Shown: piece after piece, positions 8,580 to 18,431 of the stretch
How the letters are laid out: each line of letters starts with the position of its first letter
How positions within the stretch are numbered: the stretch's first letter is position 1
Source of the DNA: Eustoma russellianum
Lineage: Eukaryota > Streptophyta > Magnoliopsida > Gentianales > Gentianaceae
Assembly (NCBI GenBank): GCA_036186865.1
Contig: AP025062.1
Location: forward strand, 5,365,871 to 5,429,870
DNA: 64,000 nt
Reading direction: 5' to 3'
Translations under genes and position numbers: made by a program
Notes under the pieces: generated by a model
Databases searched by the model: none
Seen by the model: only the letters and a program-made list of their open reading frames with translations
Told to the model about the DNA's origin: nothing

Positions 8580-11403
8580 ATGTCTATGGTCACACTAAGT
8601 CCAAAATCAGATTCTAACGTGTCCAAAACTCTTTCACTACAAAATGGAAACAGAGTTCGTGATGTCTCCTTCTCTTCTTTCTTGGATGGATCAGAAGAAA
8701 CATTCATACTTAAATTGTCCGAATCCCATTTCTCAACTGATCAAGAAAACATTTTTCTTGATACCAAGAAGGCTGAAGACAACGAGATTGATGTGTTTAA
8801 TGCAGAGAAGTATTTCAATGAAAGAGTTGAAGATGAAAGCCCTGCATTTGCTAGCAAGACTATTATTCATGGAAACGAAAATCCAGAGCTTGAACTGTAT
8901 CAAATGAAGCAACAAATTCGATGTGAGACTCCAAGTGTTAGCTCGAAATCGAGTTTGAACAGCAGAAGCTCGTTATTACATAGGATCCCTCGAAATGATC
9001 AGTCCCAGAAAACAAACTGGTTTAATAGAAAGAGATTTTTTTCTAAACTGGGTTGCAATTGCAGTGACAAGAACTCTGTGGAAATCGATGATCATGTCGG
9101 AAGAAATGTTTATAGTAATAGTAGTAGCAGAAGAGGAGAAAGAAAAAATGGAGATTTGAAAGGGAGGATTGAGCATCAAAGAAAAGCTTGGGTCAGAGAG
9201 GAAATGCAGAGCAGGGGAGTTAGGGATGTGGGAATTGAAATTAGTCATTGTGGTGAAGAATTCAGATTTCCAATGGTGAAATCAAATGGGGAAGGAGATG
9301 ATGATGGAAGGAAGTCGCTTGAAGTTTTTGGTTCTCCTATTCTACGATCTCGCAATCCATCTGTAAGTCTTTTTCTTTCCTACCTAGTGTAGTAAACCGC
9401 GTTTTCGATGCACTAGATTCCTGCGTTTGCGAGAAGGATTAGATCGCTTCGAGATCTAATGTAGGAAGTTTTACCTCTCGTTTTTTCATGTAATAAGCTA
9501 TTTTTGCGGTTCGAACCCGTGGCCCTAACATTACAACGCAGCAGCAACCTTACCAGTTGCTTCAGGACCCACTTTGCTTATGGTAGTGTTGTTACTATTA
9601 TTATTAGTGTTATTTTATTTATTTACATGGGTGTCGGGGCCAACTTTTGTGTACACGACTTAATTCTATGGGCCACCTAGTTACTAGCCATGTAAACATC
9701 AATGGTTCCTGGGGAAAGATTTAAATTTCGAGGTCCTTGGGTGATTAGCCGGACTTTTTACCATTTGAGCAATCTTATCTAGTTATCTCGTTTTTGTTAT
9801 ATTTATTGATTAGGGTTAAAGATGTCTAACTTATGTTTCATCACATTTTCTAATTTGATTTGAGATTTTAAAATGCTTTTATATCAAATGAGTTGATAAC
9901 ACACATGAGATAATCTCATATTAGAAAAAAATTAAAAAAAAAGATAGTTTAGAAGATTCATATGATAAACGACACTAGATTTACAAGCATTTACGTTGAA
10001 GCATTTGATTCAAATGGCAAAGAGATGGCAAATACTAAAGTAGTCAATAATAACTTTTTATACAATAAAAGATAGAAAAATGCAGATAAACGTTCTTTTC
10101 TGAATAAAAGATGTCATTGTCATACGTTTTTCCCCACAACTTTTGTATATTCTTTCTCACCTTTTTCCTCTAACATGCTAAAATTAATTTGGAAGGCAGG
10201 AGAAGGGAGACGTAGGGTAAAATTATGTTCTTTCCAACCCTTCCTCCCCCTCCTGTTCTTCACGTCACCATGTAAAACGTTTTCGGTGTATTAAACTTCC
10301 GCGTGTGTACAAGGTCTAGAGAGTGGTTGGATCGCTTTGCAATCTGATGTACATAGCCTTACTCTATACTTTAAGCAAAAGACTGTTTCCGCAGCTCGAA
10401 CATGTGACCTCGCGTTACCATTTAACATGTTGAACAAAATAAAATCTCATATCTTTCTTATGTCGGCAAATTTTATGGATTGGGTCCTCTATCTTAAATG
10501 CACCCTTGGCAACATATCAGATTGTCTCCTTATATTTTTTTTCTTCTTTTTTTTTTACATTAGATCATCTCTTTTTTTTTAAAATATATATTTTCTTAGT
10601 CAGTATAAATAATCATAATTACGATACTTAGCTGTTACCAGTTGAGAAGGCGGACCTTAGAGCAACTGATAAGATTGTTGCTTTGGTTCGAGCCGCGAAA
10701 ACAACCCTTTGCACAAAAAAGTGTAAGGTAAGACTATGTACATTAGATCACGAAGCAATCTAGCCTCTCCTCGGACCCTATGCAAACGTGGAATTATAGT
10801 GCATTGGGAACGGCCTAGCTGTTACTCGTTGACCATAATAAAGTTTGTGTATATAAAATGTGCGAAATAGTGCAGTATATTGTTAATGACAGACATTTAA
10901 ACTTCGTAATTTTTTGATGTCAGGGTATAAGTGTTGAGAGAAGCCTCAAATTGCTGACATGGGACGCAATAGATATGGAAGAAAATCCTGCGAATCCAAA
11001 CGTTATGTACAACGATTCAGACAGCGATGCAAGCTCAGATTTGTTCGAAATAGAAAGCTTGTCGACAAATCCAAGCCAATATCTAACTAGACAAACATCA
11101 GATGGAGTGTCTCGTACTACTTGCTACGCACCAAGCGAAGCCAGCATCGACTGGAGTGTTATAACAGCTAGTGCTGCTGATTTCTCCATGATGTCCGATT
11201 CTGAAGACCTCAGAAATAACTCCAAGAGATTTATGCAGTGTGATTTGGATAAAGACGGGAATGGTTCGGGTGGAGGAGACTCGATGAAGAGGCGTCCAAA
11301 GATTATGTCAGGATGTTATAGTCACAAAGCTGTGATGGTTGCTGGAGATGCACATAGAGTGAGTGAGAAAGTTCTTACCCAAAAGCGTGCTACCCAAGTT
11401 TGA
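8580..11403 (+). CDS. PKS: PHYTOCHROME KINASE SUBSTRATE (PKS) family protein
   Basis: Two exons, 8580-9362 and 10924-11403, phase 0, with a clean GTAAGT donor and TTGATGTCAG acceptor; 420 aa, the usual size for the family (Arabidopsis PKS1 about 440). The start at 8580 (MSMVTLSPKS) is chosen as the first ATG; Met3 (8586) is equally possible. Family blocks: DVFNAEKYF (71-79), a basic stretch leading to LGCNC (Cys159, Cys161), SLEVFGSPIL before the splice junction, LTWDAI at 271-276, and the hallmark PSEASIDWSVITASAADFS (331-349). PKS proteins are plant-specific, plasma-membrane-associated adaptors that bind phytochromes and phototropin/NPH3 complexes and act in phototropism, leaf flattening and shade responses (known for Arabidopsis homologues). 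Which paralogue this is cannot be told. No lesion is seen. The intron holds three SINEs. Confidence 0.9.
9393..9560 (-). repeat. Au-like SINE in the PKS intron, copy 1
   Basis: Minus-strand B box GGTTCGAACC (complement at about 9509-9518), followed by 'gcaaaaatagcttattacatg' and, further on, 'cgcaaacgcaggaatctagtgcatcg', the Au SINE 3' end. It begins about 30 bp inside the intron. Confidence 0.7.
10275..10430 (-). repeat. Au-like SINE in the PKS intron, copy 2
   Basis: Minus-strand reading has 'gttcgagctgcggaaacagtc', 'agtataGAGTAAGGCTATGTACATCAGATTGCAAAGCGATCC' blocks and 'gtacacacgcggaagtttaatacacc', all diagnostic of the family. The tRNA-like head extends to about 10430. Confidence 0.7.
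10645..10815 (+). repeat. Au-like SINE in the PKS intron, copy 3
   Basis: Plus-strand copy with a pol III A-box-like 'ggaccttagagcaactgata', B box GGTTCGAGCC (10686-10695), 'gcgaaaacaaccctttgcac', and 3' end 'gcaaacgtggaattatagtgcattggg'. Opposite in orientation to copies 1 and 2, so the intron transcript could form a hairpin. Confidence 0.72.
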
Positions 11404-11604
11404 TGCGATTTTCTTAAGTTCGGTTAATAGATTCATACGTTAATACGCGGATTATTGGATCATGTTAACGTTAATGCGTTAAGGTTTAATGTATTACATG
11501 ATGACGAAATGGTTCTCTCAACTCGAGTAACAGCTAAGAAGAAAAATGAAATAAAGAAACATAACTGTTAGAATGTTTGTGTAACATCACCAAAAAAGAA
11601 TTTC

Positions 11605-12015
11605 ATTTACCGACGAAAACTTCACCGACGAACCGCAGTTCGTCGGTGTCGCGTCGGTACTTTGCGACGCATTTGCGATACACTAATTTTCTTCGTTAAT
11701 TGCGACGAAAATACGATGAAAAGCATTGTCGCTAGCAGAAAAGTAGTCAGATTAATACGTTCGTCGGTGTTTTGTCGGTGGTGCGTCGCTATTCTGTGTG
11801 TTTTATTCGTCGCTATGTAGTGTAGCCTTACGTCGCTATATCGTAGCTATTTTGTCGCTAAAATTCCAGAATAATGATAAAATAAATTCGTCGGCGAGTA
11901 GGTTCTTGGCGTTGTGTATCGTCGGTTTTTTTGTCGATGAAACCCGCGTGTCGCAAACGTTTTGTTTTACTTTTCGTTCATATTCCGATTTGTCATTGTG
12001 TCGTCGCAGATTCGT
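11605..12015. repeat. CACTA left subterminal repeat block
   Basis: Many copies of a short motif, GCGACGA or TCGTCGC with one-base variants (ACCGACGAA, TCGTCGGTG), in both orientations. In En/Spm such subterminal motifs bind the TNPA-type protein (family knowledge). Confidence 0.85.
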
Positions 12016-12153
12016 CGAGGATTAAACACGTGTATTAATTAAGGAAAAAGAAAGCAGTGATTGGAAAAAAAAATTATTAATTTAATAATAAAAATGTACA
12101 TTATGAAACGAAAAATTAAAAAAAAATCTAAAAGAGAGGCGCAGAGGGGCCGT

Positions 12154-12486
12154 TCACTCTTCGTCATCGGAAGAAAGAGTGGCTGCCACATTATCTTCGA
12201 ACTCTCTGAGGAGGCGCTTCAGTTTGGAATATCAGAATTTCAACTTCCGCAGCCTTCTAGTCATGCTGTGCAGTTGTCTCGACTGCTGTTGCATGTTTGC
12301 TATCAGCATACGGTAGTCGATATCCTGTTCCGGCGTTTGTTCTTGAGCATCCTCTCGCGGTAGTGGGCCATACACAGATACAGAACCCTCCCGCTCAACC
12401 GATGGTGGTTGGGGAGGAGGCCCTTGTGGCGGGGCACTGTTTGCCCCTCCACCACGCCTTGGGGTTCTTCTAAAACGACGCGGCAT
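12154..12486 (-). pseudogene. CACTA accessory gene 1: small Pro-rich coiled-coil protein
   Basis: A 110-residue frame from ATG at 12484-12486 with one in-frame TGA near its middle (12232-12234). Basic start (MPRRFRRTPRR), then Pro/Gln-rich segment, then a heptad-like region (RMLIANMQQQSRQLHSMTRR) and, after the stop, KLKRLLR and an acidic end SSDDEE. Its C-terminal third aligns by eye with accessory gene 2 (both have an R/K-x-L-RLL-x segment, then VA(A)TL-x-SDDE and a stop). A TATA-like TATTTATA lies 55-65 bp upstream. It runs opposite to the transposase genes. No known domain is recognised. Either a nonsense mutation or a recoded stop; the first is likelier. Confidence 0.6.
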
Positions 12487-12540
12487 ATTTTGATGTTTTA
12501 TAACTTTGTATGTGCGTATATATATGTGCGGATGTGTGGG

Positions 12541-12552
12541 GTATAAATAGGT
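12541..12552 (-). promoter_or_regulatory. TATA-like box of accessory gene 1
   Basis: Minus strand CTATTTATACCCC, about 60 bp before the ATG, directly downstream of a GCGACGA block. Confidence 0.5.
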
Positions 12553-12554
12553 AA

Positions 12555-13165
12555 TTTTAGCGACGATATAGCGACGAACTTGCGACGCATTCTTCGACCG
12601 TTAACCAAGACAGGAATATGTGCGGGTGTGACGCTTCGTCTGAATTAGCGACGAATTAGCGACGAAATTTGTGCGGGCGTGACATTCATTCGAATTAGCG
12701 ACGCACTTAGCGACGAATTAGCGACGTAAACACGTTCTAATTAATTGTAACCGTTGGGAACTGAACGGACACTGGGAATAGCGATGCCTTAGCGACGCAT
12801 TAGCGACGCAACTTGAAATAGGTGTGAAGATAATATCGTAATATCGTACGTTGTAACCGGTTGGAACTGAACGGAATAGCGACGCACTAGCGACGCCGTA
12901 GCGATGAAACGCGTCGAATGGTGTGAAGAGACGTCGTGCGTCGCAAGGGCGTCGGTAAAGCGTCGTTAAATTCCAATAAATTCGCGCATAATAAGTTAAG
13001 TTTCGCGGATAATATGTTCTCGTCTCGTCGTTGTATTAAGTTTCGTCGATATGTTTAGTAGGTTCTCGTCTTTGTATTAAGTTTCGTCGGTATATAGTTG
13101 ATGTTTAGTCGGTCAATTAGTCGTCTCAAATTTTTCTGAGCCACATTTCGTTTGTATTTTAGCGT
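12555..13165. repeat. Internal GCGACGA-type block 1 of the CACTA element
   Basis: Repeated TAGCGACGAA/GCGACGCA motifs between the two accessory genes; GTTGTAACCGGTTGGAACTGAACGG-like segments occur twice (about 12748 and 12850). The block sits upstream of accessory gene 1 and behind accessory gene 2. Confidence 0.8.
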
Positions 13166-13322
13166 CGTCAAAATTCGTAAGAGATTAAACACGTGTTTAA
13201 ATTAAGAAAACGAAAGCGATGATTAGAAAAATAAAACTTCATTAATATAAAATTATAAATTACAAAATATACTAGGACAATAATGGAAAAACTAATCTAA
13301 ATGAATAACGGAGAGGAGCCAT

Positions 13323-13686
13323 TCACTGTTCGTCATCCGAGCAGAGAGTAGCAACACTCTCTGCGCATGCCTTCAGGAGGCGTCTCAGCTGTGCAACTTT
13401 GGATTTAATCCGCATCTGCCTTGTGTTCAGGTATTGGAGACGCTCATCCTGGTACATAATATGCTCCCTCAGGTCATCCACTGTTTTCCACAGTTCTTGT
13501 ATTTCTTTATGGAGATCGCCAATTTGGCGATCCCGACGTGGCCCAAAAAAGACTGGGTTCAGAGGACTCAGCCTGTGGGGGTGATTCTTGTGGTGGAGGA
13601 ACCGCTGAAGAAGAGGGTTGTTGAATAGGCCGTCTTGCCGCTGAATGGCAACTACCACGTCGCGCTTGCGCTTTAGTACGAACCAT
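13323..13686 (-). pseudogene. CACTA accessory gene 2: small Pro-rich coiled-coil protein, frameshifted
   Basis: Homologue of accessory gene 1. Starts at 13684-13686 (MVRTKAQARRG; an upstream in-frame ATG at 13749 lies too close to the TATA box). The N-terminal frame is basic then Pro/Ser/Gln-rich and ends at 13507 if unshifted. The overlapping next frame continues the protein (DLHKEIQELWKTVDDLREHI, a good heptad pattern, then KSKVAQLRRLL and CSDDEQ) to the stop at 13323. The switch fits a one-base indel in a T6 run (complement 13545-13550). Flanks also match gene 1: both have 'gattaaacacgtgt' just past the 3' end (12021 and 13184), so the whole unit was duplicated. Function unknown; a DNA- or partner-binding coiled coil is only a guess. 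Confidence 0.62.
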
Positions 13687-13751
13687 ATTTGGGTCTTTTT
13701 TATGATTATAAAGGAGGTTGTTTTCTATGTAGTTGGGGTCACGGTCCATCC

Positions 13752-13761
13752 TGTTTATATA
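13752..13761 (-). promoter_or_regulatory. TATA box of accessory gene 2
   Basis: Minus strand CCTATATAAA about 70 bp before the preferred ATG, directly downstream of a GCGACGA block, mirroring accessory gene 1. Confidence 0.55.
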
Positions 13762-13764
13762 GGG

Positions 13765-14065
13765 AATTCAGCGACGACATAGCGACGAAAAAGCGACGTA
13801 CATGCATCGAAAGTGTAACAGTCGGGCTGTGCCAAATAGCGACGACGTAGCGACGCACTCAGCGACGAAACACATCGTATGCGTCGTTGTGCGTCGCTAA
13901 GTCGTCGGTGTTTGTGTTTGTTTCCGAGATTTGTGTTTCTTGGTCGTCGCTAAGAGTCGTCGCGTAGTCGTCGGTACTTGTGCTTGTTTGTTGCCGGGAT
14001 TCGTGTCTCATGGTCGTTGCTTATCGTCGCTATATCGTCGCTAATACGTCGGTAATATAGCAATG
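13765..14065. repeat. Internal GCGACGA-type block 2 of the CACTA element
   Basis: Repeated GCGACGA / GTCGTCGCT motifs lying between accessory gene 2 (minus) and the TNPD gene (plus), so it may be a shared divergent promoter. Confidence 0.8.
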
Positions 14066-14263
14066 CTGAAAACCATAAAACGCAGCTTTCTTCTTCCACT
14101 CTTCTCCCATTCTTCTCCCATTTCAAACACAAAAATCATATCTTTTCTACGAAAATATAGAAGGAAGAAATCTTATTGTGAAATTTTTGATGTTTTCCAC
14201 CACCGAGAAAAGATAGCTGTTGTTATTTTGAAGGTATAGCGAGAAAATAGATCCGAGGAGGAG

Positions 14264-17022
14264 CGATAAAAAGTGGATGTACGAGAGAGTAAGCAGCGGG
14301 AGTGGAGTTTTAGATTTGTTGAAGGTCTCGAAGAATTTATGGATTTTGCGACGAGTAATGAAAGTGGAACGCAGATTAGATGTCCGTGTAAGAAATGCAA
14401 GAACCGTAAATATATGCATCCGGGTGACGTGAGGGTTCACTTATTGAAACAAGGTTTCGTGCACAATTACCATACATGGTAACTGCCACGGCGAATATGA
14501 GGGGGCGTCTACATCTGCAACTGTACACGTCGAAGGGGGACCCGGTCAGGTTGATGCCGAAGAAATAGGCGAGGGATCTCATAACCCATACGTGCAGATG
14601 GTGCAAGACGCATCCGCCGCGCATTTACGAGAGAGCACTACTTACAAATGCAGGATTAGGATGAACAGCCGCGTGTATTCGTGGAGGAAGATCCGAACCC
14701 TCAAGCGAGACAGTATTTTGAGATGCTGAACGCCGCCAACACGCCGCTGTATCCCGGTTGCGGTAGTCACACACAGATGTCCATGATCGGTCGGATGACG
14801 AGCATGAAGACGGAGCACCGCATGACGAAGAGATTGTACGATGGGATGTGTCAGCTGATGAGGGAATCTCTACCCGAAGGGAACACAATGGTCGACAGTT
14901 TTTATTCGACGAAGAAACAGCTGCAGGCGTTGGGACTGCTGGTTCAGAAGATCGATTGTTGTTCAGAGGGGTGCATCATATACTGGGGCATCGACGAGGA
15001 TAAAGACAAGTGCAGGGTCTGTGGGACACGCAGGAGGAGAACGAACAAAAGAAACCGGAACGTGCCAAGAAAGCAATTCTACTATTTACCCTCTTGCCCC
15101 TAGACTGCAGAGGCTCTACGCATCCGGTGGCCAACAGCTAGCCAGATGAGGTGGCACGCGGAGCACTACATAAAAGACGGTGAGATGTGCCATCCATCTG
15201 ACGGCGAAGCTTGGAGGACGTTCGATGCAACACATCCGGGTTTTTCGTCGGAGACAAGGAACGTTAGGTTGGGTTTATGCACCGACGGGTTCAACCCGTC
15301 CGGACAGTCGGGAGAGCAGTATTCGTCGTGGCCTGTAATCGTGACGCCGTATAATCTACCACCTTGGATGTGCATGAATAAGCCGTACATGTTCTTGACT
15401 GTGATCGCACCGGGGGCCTAGGAATCCGAAACAAAAGATCGACCTGTACCTGCAGCCATTGATACATGAGCTGAAGTGGTTGTGGGAGTTTGGCGTGGAG
15501 ACATTCGATGTATCGACCAAACAAAACTTCCAGCTACGCGCTGCGCTGATGTGGACCATCAGCGACTTCCCGGCTTATTCTATGTTGTCGGGTTGGAGCA
15601 CATCGGGGAAATACGCTTGCCCTTGCTGCATGAAGCAAGCGAAGACGATGTCCTTGAAACATGGACGTAAAGATTTGCTGGTTCGACAGCCATAGGAAGT
15701 CCTTCCTGCCCAGACGTCATTTGTACAGAAAGAACATGACGTCGTTCATGCCTGGCATCGTCGAGAAAGGACATGAAGCCCGAGCTTCTCACGGGTGCGG
15801 AGGTGTTAGAGGAGATAGACAGTTGTGGATTCGTGGGGGTTGCTGATGAATTGGGGGACAGCGAGCTGAAGATTGCTCATTCTTATGTTCTGAGCACTGC
15901 CATCAAGTCGACCGTTTCCAGAGGTATAAACGATATCCAATTTTTACTTGTAAATACCTTGCGCTACTATATCCATTAGACTACAAAGATATACAGGGTA
16001 CATCATTCGTAATTTGCTGCAGCTTGTTCGTTGATTTATTGCAAACAACCGTTCACCGGGTATAATCGAGCGATGCAATAAACAATGAGTTAGATGCCAA
16101 GTTTTGCGATTGGTTCAGGTGGCATGCAAGTTCACATATTTGCCGGTTACGTGTACGTCATGTGATACGCATTTATTGCCCCGCTGATGTATACTTACTT
16201 GTCGTTTTATAGGCGAGGCAAAGGTCATCTGGCTGACGATGAGTACGGTTACATTCTGAACCAGTAGCCGAGGGTCCATTGAACAGAGTCACGCGCCACG
16301 ATATGTGTTTTGTCAATGGTTATAGATTCCGCACGTCTCCCATGCCAGCCGAAAATCATCGGAGAACAGCGGAGTGTGTGTTAAACGGTATGACAATAGC
16401 CCGGACGAGGATGACTTCTACGGCTACCTTACTGACATCATCGAGCTCGAATATCCCGCATTGCCTATAAAGCGGGTGGTGTTATTCAAATGCGAATGGT
16501 ACGATCCAACTCGGGAAGGTTATCGCGCTGGCACAAAGGTTCATGACCGATATAAGTTGGTATACATACACCAAGGGCGACAATACAGAAAGTACGATCC
16601 ATTCGTTTTGGCTAGTCAAACGTCCCAGGTATACTATCTATCGTATCCAACAACGATGGATGAATGCGAGCTCAAAGACTGGCGATCCGTGTGCAAAGTG
16701 AAATCGAGCAAGTTTGATGTCATTATACACAGCCAGGTTCAGATGGCACGGATGCCGCATTTCAAGAAGAAAACCCGCCCGTTCTGGATACGACACATGT
16801 TGAACTGCACAACCTCCCTCTAATGACCCCAACGACGGTTCATCATCGAAATTCAACTCACATACACCGCCTGACAATATTGAAGATGTAGGCGAAGACG
16901 AATACGAGGATGAAGAGCACGACGAGCATGTAGATGAAGATGAAAATGAAGATGAAAATGAGATGAAAATGAAGAATGCGTATGAGGATGCGGATGACAA
17001 TGAAGAATTGAGGTTAGTCACA
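14264..17022 (+). pseudogene. TNPD-type CACTA transposase (Transposase_21), multiply broken
   Basis: Domains in order: transposase-associated domain (DKKWMYERV, then after a frameshift FRFVEGLEEFMDFA and CPCKKCKNR ... HLLKQGFVHNYHTW, 14268-14481); linker with HNPYVQMVQDA (14580); Transposase_21 core from about 14700 (TPLYPGCGSHTQMS, KKQLQALGL, then RWHAEHYIKDGEMCHPSDG, GLCTDGFNPSG, FMLTVIAPG-like end at 15417, then DLYLQPLIHELKWLWEFGV ... CPCCMKQAK); then GAEVLEEID to about 15920. After a gap of about 300 bp without coding sequence comes a DUF4216-like end (IKRVVLFKCEWYDPT, YDPFVLASQTSQVYYLSYP) and an acidic Asp/Glu-rich tail (16870-17010). At least six frameshifts or stops; the segment normally joining Transposase_21 to DUF4216 is absent. 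It would have excised CACTA elements by binding their TIRs. Confidence 0.85.
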
Positions 17023-17139
17023 ATTTCTTATGTACCTCATTAGGCGAAGTGTGTAATATGTTGATGTACTTATACACATTGCATATACATAATGTGTGTC
17101 GGTAAGTACTTTATATTTTCTATTATTTTTTTCCATACT

Positions 17140-17265
17140 GATGGCACCGACAAGTTACCGACGAAACAAGTCGTCGCAAATTTGAAATAACGACGACAAC
17201 AGGCAATAGCGACGACACAGTAATAGCGACGGACTGGTCGTCGCTAGTGCGTCGCAAAATTTTCG
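17140..17265. repeat. Internal GCGACGA-type block 3, before the TNPA-like gene
   Basis: Motifs ACCGACGAAA, GTCGTCGCAA, TAGCGACGAC and TCGTCGCTAG in about 120 bp, lying between the two transposase genes. It is followed by a C/T-rich stretch holding a direct repeat (CCCCATCTTCTCSGCGAATACAGC) at about 17356-17385 and 17405-17430. Confidence 0.75.
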
Positions 17266-17269
17266 ACTA

Positions 17270-18431
17270 AAAGCTGAAATCCCCCTTCTTCTTCCCCATT
17301 TTCTGCGTTTCCTCCTTTCCCCCTTCCCCAAATTTTCAACGAAATCGCCCTCCTCCCCCCATCTTCTCCGTCGAATACAGCAGAGGCTCCCGTCGCCTCC
17401 TCCCCCCATCTTCTCGGCGAATACAGCATAGGCTATTTAGGAGGTTAGTGCGTTTGTTTTTATTATTTTATTTGTTTTTATAGGATCTATTTTGTTTGTG
17501 GATTGTGCTGCTTGTTTTCGTTGTTGTTATATACTTGAGAGCAGTTGGGAGGAGAGATTGTGCTGGGGTGGAGGGATTTGGGCTGGGTGGGGCGGTGTGG
17601 GGCTGGATAGCGGAGGGAATGGCAGAGGGGCAGTGGTGTAGCTTGGGTGTTGGAGGGGATAGCGGAGGGCATGGTGGCTGTGGGGCTGGGTGGCTGTGCG
17701 TGGGGTCCGGTGGGGTGTGGCTATGCGTGGGGCTGGGTGGCCTGTGGGTGGAGGCCGGGTGGGGCGGGTTCGGCTGGATGGGGCGGGGTGGGGCGGAAGG
17801 TGGGGTGGTTTATATATGTATTATATATATAATGTGTTATATCTATATATATACATATATATATATATATATAATACATATATATATAGATATAATATAT
17901 ATATTCGGCCATTAAGTAATTTTGGCTTAATTGACTTTAATTTTATCAGTAGTATGTTTCAATAGTTAAGATATAATATGTGATGAAATATGTATAATAT
18001 ATATGTTAAGATATGAAAAATGAATAAGTTTTGGATATTACATACTATTTTGCCTTGCATGTACCGAAAAAGGGCTGTTGGTGACTAGGGTGCGGCACCA
18101 AAATTGTTGTTAAGGTTGAATTAGTAGAAATGTGGTGTGAATGATGCATGTACAAACTGTTTTGTAAGAGGTTGCATATGATTTTCGGTATGATACTAGT
18201 TCAAGGTGTTTACTAAGCTCGAGAGCAGGACATACATTTGTCTTTGGAGGAGGGCCATTAAGGCCGGGAAACCTCCGATAAACGAATAGGTCATGCCGAA
18301 ATTTTCAAAATTATTAATATCTTGCATTAAATGTATGCAAACACTTGTCATTTTTGGACATCTTATTTGTCTGGCCAACCGGTGTCCTAAACTCGTTGAA
18401 TGTGCCTTTTAAATTTTTCACCCTTGCAGAT
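17270..18431 (+). other. Presumed leader and first intron of the TNPA-like gene, with simple repeats
   Basis: A CT-rich leader (17275-17430), then GT (about 17443), a G-rich run of GGCTGGGTGGGGCGG-like units (17560-17800), then a (TA)n microsatellite with GT interruptions (17810-17910). No protein domain is recognised. The first TNPA-like coding segment begins near 18432. Confidence 0.5.
18250..18312 (+). repeat. Intronic repeat unit 1 in the TNPA-like gene
   Basis: 'aaggccgggaaacctccgataaacgaataggtcatgccgaaattttc' recurs at 19549-19600 with two or three changes, in a different intron of the same gene. Confidence 0.75.

Noticed and set aside
10337..10582. A short plus-strand frame in the PKS intron
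   Set aside because: It lies over a minus-strand Au-like SINE and a poly-T tract and is removed by splicing.
16638..17021. A Ser-rich minus-strand frame
   Set aside because: It is the antisense of the acidic Asp/Glu-rich tail of the TNPD gene; GA-rich codons give TCC/TCA serines on the other strand.
17496..17965. Gly/Trp-rich plus-strand frames
   Set aside because: Produced by GGGGCTGGGTGGGG simple sequence running into a TA microsatellite; no domain.
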